This document shows positions 10,612-23,343 of a stretch of DNA of 64,000 nt, one piece after another. Source of the stretch: Theocolax elegans (lineage: Eukaryota > Arthropoda > Insecta > Hymenoptera > Cerocephalidae); NCBI GenBank assembly GCA_026168455.1, contig CM047427.1, positions 37,700,905-37,764,904 of the forward strand, in the 5' to 3' direction. A program made the position numbers and the translations under genes. Positions within the stretch are counted from its first letter, which is position 1; the number at the start of each line of letters is the position of its first letter. Under the pieces are notes generated by a model, which was not told where the DNA came from, ran no database searches, and worked only from the letters and a program-made list of their open reading frames with translations.

Positions 10612-12130
10612 TTTCCTATTATTTTGAATCAAACTTCGCTCATTTCACCTCTCACCCCTAGTAATAATTACGAGGTATGTAATTTTATAAACTATTTTAT
10701 TTTTACTGTTACATATTTTTAACTGACTATCGACGTCTGAGAGGTTGGAAGGTGCTTTGCAATCGGTTGCATTTATAGCTTATTGGAAATTAATTCTATT
10801 GCGCTTCTCGCTTAAAAGTACATGGAAAAGATTTTGGTGTATTTGTGTTCCAGATGGTAATGAGAGTAATTGATTTACGTCATTTCTAGCATACGGGGTG
10901 AAATGAATGTTGGATGTTGGATTTTTAATTTCAAATCTGGAAATTTGATTTCGTTGCATTTTTCGCTTATAAGGCCTGAAGGAAAATTAATTTACTTGCA
11001 TTTCTTGCTTATGGGGACATATTGAAAAATAATTTTATTGCATTCCCTGCTTATGGGGTAAGATGAATAATTAATTTCGTTGCATTTCTAGCGTATGGGG
11101 CCTCAAGGGAAATTAATTTTCTGGAATTTCTAGCTTACGGGGACATATTGAAAAATAATTTTAGTGATTTCCCTGCTTATGGGGTAAGATGAATAATTGA
11201 TTTCGTTGCATTTCTAGCGTATGGGGCCTCAAGGGAAATTAATTTTCTGGCATATCTAGCTTACGGGGACATATTGAAAAATAATTTTAGTGCTTTCCCC
11301 GCTTACGGTATAATATGATTCATGGATTTTATTGCATTTCTCGCGTATGGTGCCATATGGAAAATTAATTTAATTGTAATACCTTTCTTTTTGTAATTGT
11401 ATTATTGAATAATTAATTTTGAGACGTTGTCACGCCAAAATAGATCGAGTCGATAATTTACGTTTAATTATACATTCGTTAAATCAAGTGGTGGACTTTT
11501 CACAAAAGAAGTAGTGTTGTGGAAAGATTGATAATATTTAATTTTTTTAATTCTAACTTACTTTTTATAAGTTATGTCAAGAGAAACATTCACTTATGAT
11601 GACTGATATTATTAAGTGTAATTATTAAATGTAATTTAATTATTGAATAGCTATTTAAAAAAATAATTATTTCATTATATATGTAATATAATTATTATTG
11701 AGTGCAATTTTCATATTACTTTATATATTTAATATTAAGTATTGTGATGTGGTATTCGCGAACCCGGTATAATTAATTAATTTATATAATTAAATTTGAC
11801 CGTTGGGCCGCGTTGCCCAATATCGCGCACACAATTATTTAATTTATCCGAACTGCGGGCTGTCGCCAGGAACGCGAGTTCGCTGGGACGTACGGTATGG
11901 AGGATTCGGGCGATCCTCCTTGCCTCGATCCGTGTCCCGTTGGCCTCCTGGGCAACGGAGGCCGACGTCGGCTGCGGTGGTGAAAGGCGGCCCTGTGCCG
12001 CAGCGAGTGCCTTTATCACTCATCAATTCACTCGCGGTACACCTCACGAGGATAATCCGGTAACCGACGGCTTCTGCGCCTCACGCGCCTTTTCTCAGCC
12101 GTAACTACAAATCACGCGGCACCGGATATG
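10612..12130. repeat. Tandem duplication, copy 2
   Basis: Second copy of 9041-10590. From about 10760 onward it is nearly identical to copy 1; 10612-10760 differs by many single-base deletions, mostly in this copy. It runs into the complete LTR of gypsy copy B. Confidence 0.9.
10770..11375. repeat. ~42-bp minisatellite, duplicated copy
   Basis: Same array as 9230-9830 carried by the tandem duplication, with the same unit order. Confidence 0.8.
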
Positions 12131-12388
12131 GTTTGTCCGCCTCGAGTGGCGGATCGGGACGTACTGATAGGCATCTGCCTAATTTTCGAAAAAGGGATGA
12201 GTGTGGGAAACACACACACTCTCGCGCTCTCATCCCTACGTAATATTGCGCGCGTAATTGTACACTTGTAGAAAAATAAACAAGTGTCGTCGGTTGGCCT
12301 TGACATACGAAAGGCTCCGACGACTTACAATTCGTGAATTTAAATACTCTATTCGTCGTGAATAGATTGTGTGACGATTTCCGTCACA
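11743..12388 (-). repeat. 3' LTR of gypsy copy B (646 bp)
   Basis: On the minus strand it runs from TGTGACGG (12388) to CACATCACA (11743). Compared with the 1027-bp LTR of copy A it lacks about 345 bp (equivalent to roughly 39435-39777), including the GTAAGT donor and an AATAAA. The breakpoint has a short tcg microhomology. ORFs called within it on either strand are incidental to GC-rich sequence. Confidence 0.9.
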
Positions 12389-12687
12389 AAGCCCCTCCCC
12401 CCCCTAGACTCCACTTCCCTCGGGAAGACCGAGTCGAAAGAAAGGCACAATCTATCCACGACTGCGCGCTGTAAGCTTCTCTTCTTTTCTTCAATTGGAG
12501 GCTGCTTCAATGATTCTTCGTGCTTCGTATGATATTGACGTGGCATACAGTCACCAAGCCCAGCCTTCGCTGACTGATCTCACGTACGCCGATACGTTTT
12601 CCCTACCGCTTTACATGGCAACCCGAGGTGGTACATATCTCTTCACATCGGATATGTGTACCTCGGTCCGTTTCCGACCAGACTCAG

Positions 12688-15635
12688 CTACTGGAGATAG
12701 TACTTCTTTAACTTCAAAGGGTCTGTCATATTTTGGTGCCAGTTTAGCAGACATGCCTTACGCACCTTAGGAAAGTGTACGGCCAATTTAAATGATAAGC
12801 CTTGAGGACCTGCTTGAGACATCTTATAGTTCTGACATATCACACACCGTAAGACAAATTGGTGGGTATCGTGGTAGATACCTGGCCAATAGTAATCTCT
12901 TACAACGCGTTCGTAAGTTTTTTCAATTCCCATGTGACCCATAGCTGGGTGGAAATGAGAATCTACTAGAACTCGGTTCCTCTGCTCTAAGGGTAGCACA
13001 AGACGCCAGCCTTCCTCTTGTTCTGATACAGAGTCCAGGACTTTACCGCTTGTAAAACGATATAGCATATCATACTCAATTTTCCACTCCGGAAATCTTC
13101 GAGGGCATGGGCGTACATCGTTTAATCTAGCAATATACCATGGGTCTGTAATTACTTCGAACGAGGCAATCTCTTCTTCGTCGGGGTCTGGGTTGATGGC
13201 ACGAGAAAGCGCGTCCGGGACATAGAGCAAGGCTCCTTTCTTATGCACCATTTCAAAGTCCCATTGCTGCATTTCAAGTATCCATCGTGCCAACCTAGCC
13301 GACGGTTCTCTGAGATTTTTGAGCCATTTGAGAGCACTATGGTCGGTCACAGCTGTAAATCGATAGGCCTCAATGTATGGTGTCAATCTCTTAATAGCCC
13401 ATATGAGAGCCAAACATTCTTTTTCCGTTGTCATGTAATTATGTTCAGCGCGATTTAATAATCGGCTGACGTAGACAATCGGATGCTCGAAACCCTCGTC
13501 GTCCAGTTGCGTCAACACCGCACCTATTGCTAAGTCACTAGCGTCACTTTGGACGATAAATGGCTTAGAAAAGTCTGGACGGACTAATACAGGCGCTTCA
13601 GCTAACGCAACTCTAAGCTGACAGAACGCCTCCTCCTGCTCCTCGCCCCAATCCCAAGCCTGGTCTTTACGCAGCAACTTGGTAAGGGGAACTTTAATGT
13701 CAGCTTCTCGATTAATGAATCGAGAGTACCAGCCTACCATCCCGAGAAAGGATCTCAGCTGTTTGACATTACGAGGAGTAGGGTAATTAAGGACTGGAGC
13801 GACTCGTTCCTCGTCAGGCCTCAAGCCGTCCGCGTCCAATTTGTACCCAAGGAACGTTACACTGGAACAACAAAACTCACACTTCTCTTGATTCACCTCG
13901 AGTCCAGCGTTATTCAACGTCCTTAGTACGTATTCGAGCCATTTTAGATGGTCCTCAAAAGTTTCGGTAATGACGATCAAGTCGTCTAGATAACCAAACG
14001 CATGAGGTTCCACCTTAGGCCCGAAAATTGCATCTATAAGCCGTGCAAAGGTCATAGGAGCATTCATGAGGCCAAACGGCATTCTCGTGAACTGCCACAG
14101 CCCCGACCCTGGTACAGCAAATGCAGTATAATGCCGGCTCGCCTCGGCCATTACTATTTGGAAGTACGCTTTCTTAAGATCGATTTTTGATATGTACCTT
14201 GCATTATGCAGCTTATCCAATATGGTATCCATATTAGGAATTGGATAAGAATCACGTATTGTGACTGCATTAAGGTCTCGAAAATCGATACAGAAGCGAT
14301 AACTTCCTTCGTCCTTGCGGACGATAACCGGAGCAGCTGACCAATCACTCGCACTCGGTTCAATAATGCCCTTGTCAAACATCTTTTTGACCTCACTCTG
14401 GGCGAATTCGAGGACCTTGGGAAACATATGTCTTGGCTTATGACGAACCGGTCTTGCACCAGGCTCAACCTCTGTGTGGTGCTCCGTTAACGTCGTAAAG
14501 CCGTGGACGTATCCCGAGGGCAAGAGTAGGCTTTCAACTAACTCTTTGACTTGTTTCCGCTGGTCGTCCTGTATCTCAATTATACCAGCACATTCAGCGG
14601 AAATCCTCGAATCGATGTCATAAGCTGTATCTCTGACGAAGTTTCTCCAATCACTCTCGCCAATACGCCAGATAGCTTCGCCTAATTTGACTTCCATATT
14701 CCAATGTTGTAGAAAATCCATACCGAGAATGATGGAATGCTCAATATTCTCTACAATTCTCAGTTGGATATTGCCATCAAGGCCTTCTACACAGAATAGA
14801 ATGTCGATTAGGCCAAGGACTTTAAGTGCTGGTCCAGCCACACCTTTCACGATAACCTTGACAGGTTTCCATTTAAACTTGTACTGTTCGACCACATCTG
14901 ATCGTACAAGAGAGACCATGGCGCCAGGATCGAAAAGTGCTTTAAAGTCCTTTCCACCGAGTCGTACCAAAAAGAATAGCCGGTTATCCGATTGGATTCC
15001 AGCAATTATCTGATCGGTTTGACTATCGTCGTTAGGAGTCGATGCCGTGTGCGTCATTTTAGACGTACTTGGTACGGCATCTGGCCCCCCCCCCTGAACT
15101 GTACTTCTCGGCAACGAGTTTGTACGGTTCATGTTATGCACACCATCGACAACTACCTTCTCCATCAAGGGCTCGTTGTTGAAGACAATTTCCTTCTCCA
15201 CCAAGGGCTTCTTGTCCTCTTTACTAGGTGTGTCACAACGGGGTGACGATGAGCAACAACCAAGGTCGTTCACTCCGATGGTGCTAAGAGGCTGAGATAA
15301 CGATCTCTTTACGCTTTCTTCACCAATAATATCTCTGCTATCAGAGTATATTTGCCTTTGGAGTTCCTTAGACCAATCTTTAGCCTCACGCTTTTGTTGG
15401 TCTAATAAGGTACCTTGCAAAGCTCGGGTGGGATTGACAGGTTGTGTTCTAAGAACTTTTCCATCTGTCGAATCCCCAGAACGTTTAGGATCCTTACACT
15501 CAGACTTACTTTCAACACCAACTTCGGTCTGAGAGGGAATTTGATCTCCGTTAAGGAAGTCAGCAAATGATTTGCTAGACTTCTTAAAGAGTTTAGAGGG
15601 TTCTCCAACCTTAAACTCTTGCCCTTGTAAACCAT
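12688..15635 (-). pseudogene. Gypsy copy B pol (PR-RT-RNase H, integrase truncated)
   Basis: The main frame (15420 to 12688, 910 codons from a TTG) holds the protease motif FDPGAMVSLV, reverse transcriptase with YLDDLIVI, RNase H (SDASDLAIGAV, TEKECLALIWAI, TDHSAL) and the integrase HHCC zinc domain ending in CVICQ. At about 12795 it jumps to the frame-shifted end of pol: the catalytic D,D,E core is deleted, about 0.7 kb relative to copy A. The upstream pol start (15402-15635) is in another frame. RT motifs are intact but no functional integrase can be made. Confidence 0.9.
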
Positions 15636-15644
15636 GCGGTTTAC

Positions 15645-18311
15645 TTACTGCAGTGCAGGGCGCCCATGGCAGCTCGGGTGCCCTGCGTTCAGGTTTCCCA
15701 CGTTTTGGAGGAATCTGACGCAGTTAGGACATGTTTGGAGTGTAACGCCACTAGTTCCACACAGCTGGCACTCCTTTGCTACCAATTCGGTAGAGCACTG
15801 CTCAGCGGAGTGCCCAATGTTTCCGCATCGGTAGCATGTTCGGCTCGGGCAATCCGACGACCTATGACCGACTTTTTGGCATGTGAAACACACGCCGACA
15901 AAGTTGGTGCTCAGGTTCGTTGGATTTACTGCCGTCGCCTATGGTTGCACATACCTCACCAGGTTTTGTGCCATTTATGGGATAAAAACGTTTTGCTGGG
16001 GCAGTTGAGAATTCGTCAAAGCACATCTTTTTCTTTTGCCCGAGCTCTGTTTTTGTTGCCCAGGTGACTGTTGAGAAACAGGCACGTACGATACGGATTT
16101 CGAATTCGAAGTACCGTACACAGCGACTGCTTTGTATTCGCTTGAAGAAGAGTTTGGCGAGTTTTTCGCACTTTTCTTGCTCTTCTTCTTAATAGTTTTC
16201 TTCGACGACTGTTTATCCGAATGAGAAGACTCATCCTTATTCTTTTCGGTAACAGTCGCCACTTTACCCGAAACTCATGCTGCACCACTCTGTTTCGGAA
16301 AAGCTTCTGGTACGAGCTTCTCGGGCTTAACGTTGGAACTGGAAAATTTCGTGTCCCATGTTAAATGCTGCTCGTACTCTTTACCGTAGCTTGTCAAATC
16401 AGAGAAATTCCTGATTTGTCGAACTGGTATGTACCTACGGTAATCTGGCCTCATCTGTAAGTAGGCCATCTTCACTTGTTGTTCTAATGAGGGAGGGCAT
16501 TTAAACTTATTTACGATCGCTCTGAAACAATTCAAGAACGTCGTAGCCTTTTCTTCCTCATTTTGTGTTCTTGATCGAAGTTCGATGAGTAAATCTTCGT
16601 CATTTATTATACGGCCATACTCATTTAGAAACTCGATCTCAAAATCACGCCAATCTCGAAGAGATGGCTGAACTGTTCTATACCAGAACAGAGCTGATTT
16701 TGAGAACACATTGCGCAGGGCACTAAACATCCTGCGATCTGAGAACTCGTTGGACATGTTCCAGATACGCAGCTCTCGTGCGCACCCTGTCCGATCGTGC
16801 GTTCGGTTATCGTCTTCACGATACCTTGGCCTGGCTTCGTAGGACTCTCTTTCCCGACGGTCATCTCTATTATCCGTCCGGGAACTCCTACGCCTGCTGG
16901 TAGAAGGATTCCTACTCTCTTGTCGGTCTTCAGCCGCCCTACGAGAATCGGATCTCCTACGAGTAGGTTCGCGATCAGACTGATACCCATCGGACGAATC
17001 CGTCTGAGTATACTGATCGCATGTGGCCACCGCACGTTTCTCTCGAGACGTTTCTCTACGTCTGTCCGACCTCTCTTTGTGACTTTGCTTCGGAATTTCC
17101 GTATGTGCTCGGTCGTCGAGTTTACGGTTGGACTGACGTTTCTGAGTACGTCTCTCCGTACAGCTATCACGACGTTCATCGTGGCTTGAGGCTCTACTCA
17201 CAGAACGATGGTATCGTGATTTTCTGTTTGGAGTCGTGTACTCACGCCTCTCTCTTCTATCTTGTCCCTCACAAGTCTTAGAAGAGGTCTCACGACGTCT
17301 CTGTTCAAACCTCGGTTTTTCGTAAGATTGAACACTGACGTCATTAGGAAGGTCATATCCATTCCTATCATCAACAAATTCACGTTCGGTTGACTTAGCC
17401 TCGGGTTGCCTGTTGTCGTATTGTCTAGAGGTGTATCCTCGTGACATACGACGGTCGGCTTCCGTCTGCAAACCCAAGTCAAAATGTTGTGTTGGCACTT
17501 CACTCTCTCTAGTGCCAAGATGTCCGCTGTTTCTTTGCTCTTCAATTGGGAGGTAATGTGCGGGTGCATTAAACCTCCGAGTTGAGCAGTCGTCACGGTC
17601 GTAACCGTCGACGTAGTGGTTGTGCATGATGTTGCAGCCACCAAAACAGGAACATAAGGGATAGCAGTCGTGGTCATGTTTGCTCCCAGTACCTCACCAA
17701 ACCGTTTAGGTATAGCACCTGTTGATGCCAACCTCCGGCTTTGTGCAGTACTCATTGGCGAGTTTCTAGACAGACCACTTGGTGACAGAATTCCACCTTC
17801 TTCAGGAATGGGTGCTCTGTCACTAGCAACACTTTCGCGATCCGACATTTCGGACTCGCAGGAAACTTCCGTTCCTGATGGGACCACACTCCCTTTCCTG
17901 GAACGAGGTTTCCTATAGTTCCCATAGTTCCTGACATACTAGAGGTTTATGTGCAGGCTCTGCCCTTACATTCTCATCGTATTCAGGGAACCATGGTATT
18001 TCCATATTAATCTCTACACATCTTATCCGGTGACGCAAAAGGCGTTCGCGGCACTCCGCCTCGTCGCCATTTGCGTTTAAACTTAGATGCTCCAATTGGG
18101 CATACACTGCCTCAATCGGAAGCTTCTTCGTTTCCCGACGAATATCCCTACCTATGCGTGATTCACGCATACGCTGGGCCATTCGGGCTTCATAGCTGCT
18201 GGCCATTATTTTTTTGACCAGCAGCAGCCGACGTGTTACGTCGGGAGAAGTACTCTCAACCGGGATTTCAGATGAAATCCCTAGTGTTTCAAATACTTCG
18301 GAAGTATCCAA
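15645..18311 (-). pseudogene. Gypsy copy B gag, fragmented
   Basis: Five pieces together cover the copy A gag: N-terminal region (18311-17913), Ser/Thr-rich part (17887-17198), Arg-rich region plus capsid (17627-16275), Lys/Ser linker (16262-15975) and zinc region (15893-15645). Two CCHC knuckles (CFTCQKVGHRSSDC, CYRCGNIGHSAEQC) and the third cysteine cluster CQLCGTSGVTLQTCPNC are preserved. About 60 nt just before the capsid are missing relative to copy A, and a second short deletion removes part of the linker. Upstream of the ATG at 18206 the frame stays open for about 35 codons across a 7-A tract, unlike copy A with 11 A. Confidence 0.9.
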
Positions 18312-19189
18312 TTTTAAGAGTAGTTTCCTCTACCCTTCGGATGGTGCTGGTTCTATTTTCAGTAAGATCGGTGGAATCATATTTTTGTTGTGCTATAACA
18401 AGGTCGGTAGAACCATATTTCAGCTGTAACTAGCCGAAAACTTGGTGATACACTCAATAATCTGGATATTTTCTTTTGTATTATAATGTTTTATCCATTA
18501 GTTTTTTTATAAGTCTATTTTCGATTTAAAAAAAATCAGTATTAATATTTATTATTGATAATACTATTATTATCTTAAATGCTGTAAATGAAAAGAAAAA
18601 ACAATAAATTAAATGTTTTTAATAAAAAAAAAATACTTGTTTTTCAAGGAATTGCAATAAATTAGTATATATATATCAATGTAATAATATGAAACCTTTA
18701 AAATGTAAACGTAAAAAATAAATAACGTTGGTTGACTTACGATATCTTAATGACATCATGACGAAGGTGAAATCCAATTCGTTTATTTGGATAATGATGC
18801 AGTGGGTTATTGAATCATCATAAGTATATTTTGGAAAATAGAGGACGATAATGAAGTAACAAGTAATTCCTTGTAGTAGGCACTAAATTCAGGTGGTACA
18901 AACAGACAAGTCAGTCAAGCAGTATTCAATGGTATGGAATCTGAGAAAAAGCCATTGTAAAACGCCAAGTAATAATCAAATTGAGAATCAAAAGAAATTT
19001 GTCAGCCATTACCGCTGAATTATTACTTGCAAGTTAGTGAGCGAGATACGTTGAACGGTTACTTGCTAATTATGGTATGAAACCAGTTAGGAGATTCGGT
19101 AAACTGTGTCGTCTCCATGATGAATCGATTTCCCTGGAATATATAGACGTTTCTTTTAAACTTATAATGAAATATAAATAATATATAAA
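18312..19189. other. AT-rich, no gene recognised
   Basis: 18312-18430 may belong to a variant gypsy leader but does not match copy A. The rest has long A/T runs and no recognisable ORF or RNA gene. Confidence 0.5.
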
Positions 19190-19700
19190 TTACTGAATTT
19201 GATTTATAGATTAGAAGACAGAGTGATAAAGATATATCGAAAGTCGATGTCATCAAATATACTGAATAATATAAAAACACAAGCAGCAAACAGTTTTAAT
19301 AAAACATTCAAACTCCAGAGAAAAAAATGAACATTATTAATTTTTTTTTATTTTTCAGCTTACCAAGAACCCGAGGAGGGTTCATATAAACATTATTAAT
19401 AATAATAATAAAATAAAATATTATTTTATTATATATTACACATTCCAAACTAAATAAACATTCGAAGTAAATTCAATTGTAATAAGTAGATTCAAAGCAA
19501 ACTATAGAAGTATTTTCAGTTCACTTTTACAATTTTATAACACATTTTCCGTTCGAACTATCTATTTTTTTCTTTGAAGTTTGAATTTTTGGTTAAAACC
19601 GTTTGCTTCTTGTGTCTTCATATTATTCAGTACATTTGATGACATTGATTTTCAATATATCTTTATCACTTTGTCTCCTAATCTATAAATCAAATTCTCT
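19190..19700. repeat. Fold-back (inverted-repeat) element
   Basis: About 130 bp at 19190-19320 is the reverse complement of 19566-19700 at roughly 80 percent by eye; both arms share TTTGATTTATAGATTAG, GTGATAAAGATATAT and ATGTCATCAAAT. The spacer is AT-rich. Termini are not sharp. The Copia 3' LTR starts 33 bp to the right. Confidence 0.7.
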
Positions 19701-19733
19701 CATTGTTTTATTATAAAATTACAGATATATTAT

Positions 19734-19977
19734 TGATGGATTATTGGGTGGTGGCAGCAATAAAAACACGCCTCACTACACTTCACTTTGTTTGATATAA
19801 AAATAATAAGATAATAAAAGTACAAGATAATAAAAACGAGATCTCGCGGTGGCGCCAAAACGATCAACTCAGATCGGTAGCTGAGGAGAGAGTGAGTCCT
19901 CCGACGGACACCGTGCTCTTCTATTGTCTTAAGGTGGTAGGGGAAAATCGATAGAAGGGCCGATCGCAATTCCAACA
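19734..19977 (-). repeat. Copia 3' LTR (244 bp)
   Basis: Pairs with 35911-36154. Minus strand begins TGTTGGAATTGCGATCGG and ends CAATAATCCATCA. The purine tract GGGAGGGAG (19978-19986 on the minus strand) precedes it and is the likely plus-strand primer. The 82-codon ORF inside is incidental. Confidence 0.95.
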
Positions 19978-20064
19978 CTCCCTCCCGATCGGACCTGCAA
20001 TCACTTACTGTTTCCTAAAAGAAATACAAATCACACATATTAAGCATAATATATATGCATCTCT

Positions 20065-22838
20065 TTATCCATTCATTATCTTGAAGGTTAGTTTATTATG
20101 TAAATCAAAAGCCAAAGGCTTCGTAAACATATCAGCAAGCTGTTCTTTTGACTTAACCCACATCACTTTAACAAAACCCATTTTAACATATTCTCTCACA
20201 TAATGTTCTTTAATTTCAATCATATGTCGCAACTTATTGTTACCTGTCATTTGGGTGGTTGCACCAGCCGCCTTATTGTCGCACCATAGAATCATTGATT
20301 AAAATCATCAAATAGAATCAATTTGAAAGAATTTGACAACGAAATTTTATATTGACACGCCTCGCTCATTGCTATATACTCATCTTGACAGTTAGATAAT
20401 GCGACATATAATTGCTTGTGTATCTTTCAAGACACCGCATCTCCAAACAATTTAATTACAAAATCACTAGTTCTCAACTATTTCTACAATCGGCTAAACT
20501 TGCATCTGAATAAGTCTGAATATCATCAGTATTACCAGTATATTTTAGACCCAAGGACACACTTCCCTTTAAATACCAAAAATCCTTTTATCATTTCCCA
20601 ATCGTCCTCATTCGGATTTATTCGATGCTTACCGACAATATTTACTGCATAAGTGATATCAGGACGCGTCACATTTGCTAGATACAATAATGAACCCACG
20701 GCTTCTCTATAGGGAACATTCAGTTTGAATTCGTCACTTTTGCATTCCGATTCCGTCTCATTCTCTTCGCGATCGCGTCTCTTACGATTTACTACCTGGT
20801 TTGTAAGCATCGGAGTCCTCTGCAGATGCATCTCACCAAACCCAAATCTCTGTAACATTTTAATATATAGCTTTCTTGTGACAATGTCATCGTTTTATTC
20901 ACTCTATCCCGTAAAATCTTAATTCCTAGAAAGCACTTCGGTTCTCCCAGATCAGTCATTTCAAATTCTGATTTTAATTTAGTTTTCACCTCGCTTAGTC
21001 GGACTTTATCGTTGCTAGCAATTAACATATCATCAACATATAAAACCAAAAACAAGAATTTATTCCCCTCTCGCCAAGTAAATAAACATGGTTCACTATC
21101 ATGAGTGACTAGACCTATTTTATTAGCAGCTTCCGTAAACCTTTCATTCCAACGTTTCGGACTGATTTTTAAACCATACATCGCTTTCTTCAATTTACAG
21201 ACCTTTTCTCGCTTCTCTTTGCACGTCACATTCATGCCTTCTGGCAATTCCATGTATATCTCTTCGCTTATAGTTCCGTTCAAGAAAGCGGTTTTCACGT
21301 CCATTTGATATGCGTCCAAATCATATTTATTAATGATAGCTAGAACCGATCTTATCAAGGTTAATCTCGAAACAAGTGCGTATGTTTCAACCAAAGCATA
21401 TTCATTTCTATCCTTGAAACCTCTTATAACAAGTCTCGCTTTATATTTACACGTCCCTACCTTTTCCATCTTTTTCTTCAAGATCTACCTAGAATCTATT
21501 ATATTCGGTTTATTTTCGCCTCTCACAATTTCAGATCGTTCTACCAGTTCCCATACTTCATTTTGTTCATTGAGTCCAATTCACTCTGAATTGCAGACAA
21601 CCAATTTTCTTTGTCTTCTGAACTCATCGCCTCTCTATATGATTGTGGGTCACAGTTAATTTTTGCTAGCAGTGCATGATATTTTGGATTACTTAATATT
21701 TGTTCTTTTTCTATTTCGCTTTCTAATTTCCTCGGGCGACCTCTGTTTCTCTTTTCTACTCCCTCCTTTCTTATTATTTCCTCAGATTCTCTCGACGCAT
21801 CTTTCTCATAATTCAAGAACCACTTCTCGTTGTTTACCTTTTCAAAATTATTGTCCCAGTCTTGTATTTAATTATTTGTGAATCTGTCACCAAAAACAAT
21901 TTTTTCATTGAATCTCACATCTCGATTTTCATAAAATCTATTTTCATCTGGTTTGAATAAGACATAACCGGTGGCTTTGTATCCAACAAGAAAACTTGGG
22001 ATTGCAATCTGTCTAAACTTAGGACCTATTTTTCTCTGAATCTTTACATAAGCCATGCAACCAAAACGCCTAAATTGTTTTTAAATTCACGGTATAATTT
22101 GGGTTAAATTTTTCCAAAGGAGAAACCATCTCATTTGACTTGTGCGGAGTTATATTTTTAAGCATAAACAGCAGCACCCAAAGCCAAGTCCCTCATATTT
22201 TCTGGAAATTTAGAATCAAACATTAGCGCTCTTACTTTCTTCTGAATAGTCTGATTGAATCTCTCAGCCACTCCATTGTGCTGAGAAGTATCAGGACATG
22301 CCAACTACAGTTCAGCTCCGAGTTTTTCGAGTACTTTAACTGTATCGCCTCACGTAAATTCTGTGCCCTGATCTGACCTTAAATAACAGACTTTCGCGTC
22401 TCGTCCAAGTAAATTTCTAGAAATTTTAACAAAGTGACCAAGACACGATCCTGTATCATTTTTAAATTTCATGGGATATGCCTGAGCTAATCGTGAATAA
22501 TCATCTACAAATACGGAAATTAAGCGATATCCCTTTGGGTGTGATTTCGGACTTATCGGGCCCATTATGTCCGAATGAATTATTTGTAATTGAGCAGATG
22601 CTCTCATCCTCGTCTCACTGAAAGGCAGTCTGTTCATTTTAGTCATTTTACACACTTCGCATTCAAGCACGGAATTGTCAAATTTCACATCACTCAATTC
22701 CTTAAAATCAGGAAATCTCTTCTGCAGGTTTCTTAGATAATTTAAAGAGGCATCACCCATTCTCACATGCCATAACATTGACTTATTCGATTGGACAGGT
22801 AAATCTGTGTCGCTATCAATTTCTTTTTCACATCTCAT
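20065..22838 (-). pseudogene. Copia integrase, reverse transcriptase and RNase H, broken
   Basis: Read on the minus strand: GAG-pre-integrase and integrase core at 22838-22350 ([37 protein letters not shown]); integrase C-terminal piece at 22056-21868; linker at 21816-21541; RVT_2 reverse transcriptase at 21481-20792 with MDVKTAFLNG and catalytic YVDDMLIAS; then 20858-20532 with YREAVGSLLYLANVTRPD; and RNase H at 20295-20065 with LWCDNKAA and LADMFTKPL. The pieces are in four or more frames, with stops between, so the polyprotein is dead. Order PR-IN-RT-RH is diagnostic of Copia. Confidence 0.92.
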
Positions 22839-23343
22839 TTTTTTTTTTTTTTTTTTTCATTAGGGTTTATAGTTATTTCGTTAAGGTTATGCAGTTTTCT
22901 ATCTGTCACTGTTGTTTCAAAGCTTAAACCGACTTTTCAGCACGTCACTTTTATTCTTAATTTCTGACTGGGATTCGATTTCATGGATTTCATTTAATTT
23001 TTACATCAGGAGTCTGTTTAATTTTACTTCTGGTCAGAAGGTACGCAATTGGTGTGCAATTGAATTTTTCAGAACTTGATTTTAAAGTATCGCTTCGCTT
23101 TTCTATTTCGACTTCAATCAACCAGTATGGTTTCTCGTATATTCCAGTCAGAAAAGTTTAATTCGAAATGGGATCAAGTATCTCTACTCTCTTATTATAC
23201 AAATAAATGCCTAGTCCCTTGTCTACAAGTTTTCCTAAGGATAGCATAATTTTCCGACAATGATTCCGCGCAAATCACATTATTTAAGGTTAAAATTCTA
23301 TTATTTCCCGTTTTAATATCTACGCATCCCGCTCCCTCCGATT
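22839..23343 (-). pseudogene. Copia protease region, degraded
   Basis: This lies between gag and integrase where Copia protease belongs. I see short protease-like patches on the minus strand but no intact catalytic Asp motif. A 17-18 T run at about 22839-22857 adds a likely frame break. Confidence 0.5.

Larger units (their letters stand above)
11743..18311 (-). mobile_element. Ty3/gypsy retrotransposon copy B, 5' truncated and decayed
   Basis: Minus-strand relative of the complete element at 38933-52217. It keeps the 3' LTR (11743-12388), polypurine tract (about 12389-12405), a pol missing the integrase core, and a fragmented gag. It lacks the whole 1.75-kb third ORF: the 3' non-coding sequence follows the pol remnant directly. 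Similarity to copy A stops just upstream of gag at about 18311, so the leader and 5' LTR are absent. Multiple frameshifts show it is inactive. Confidence 0.92.
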
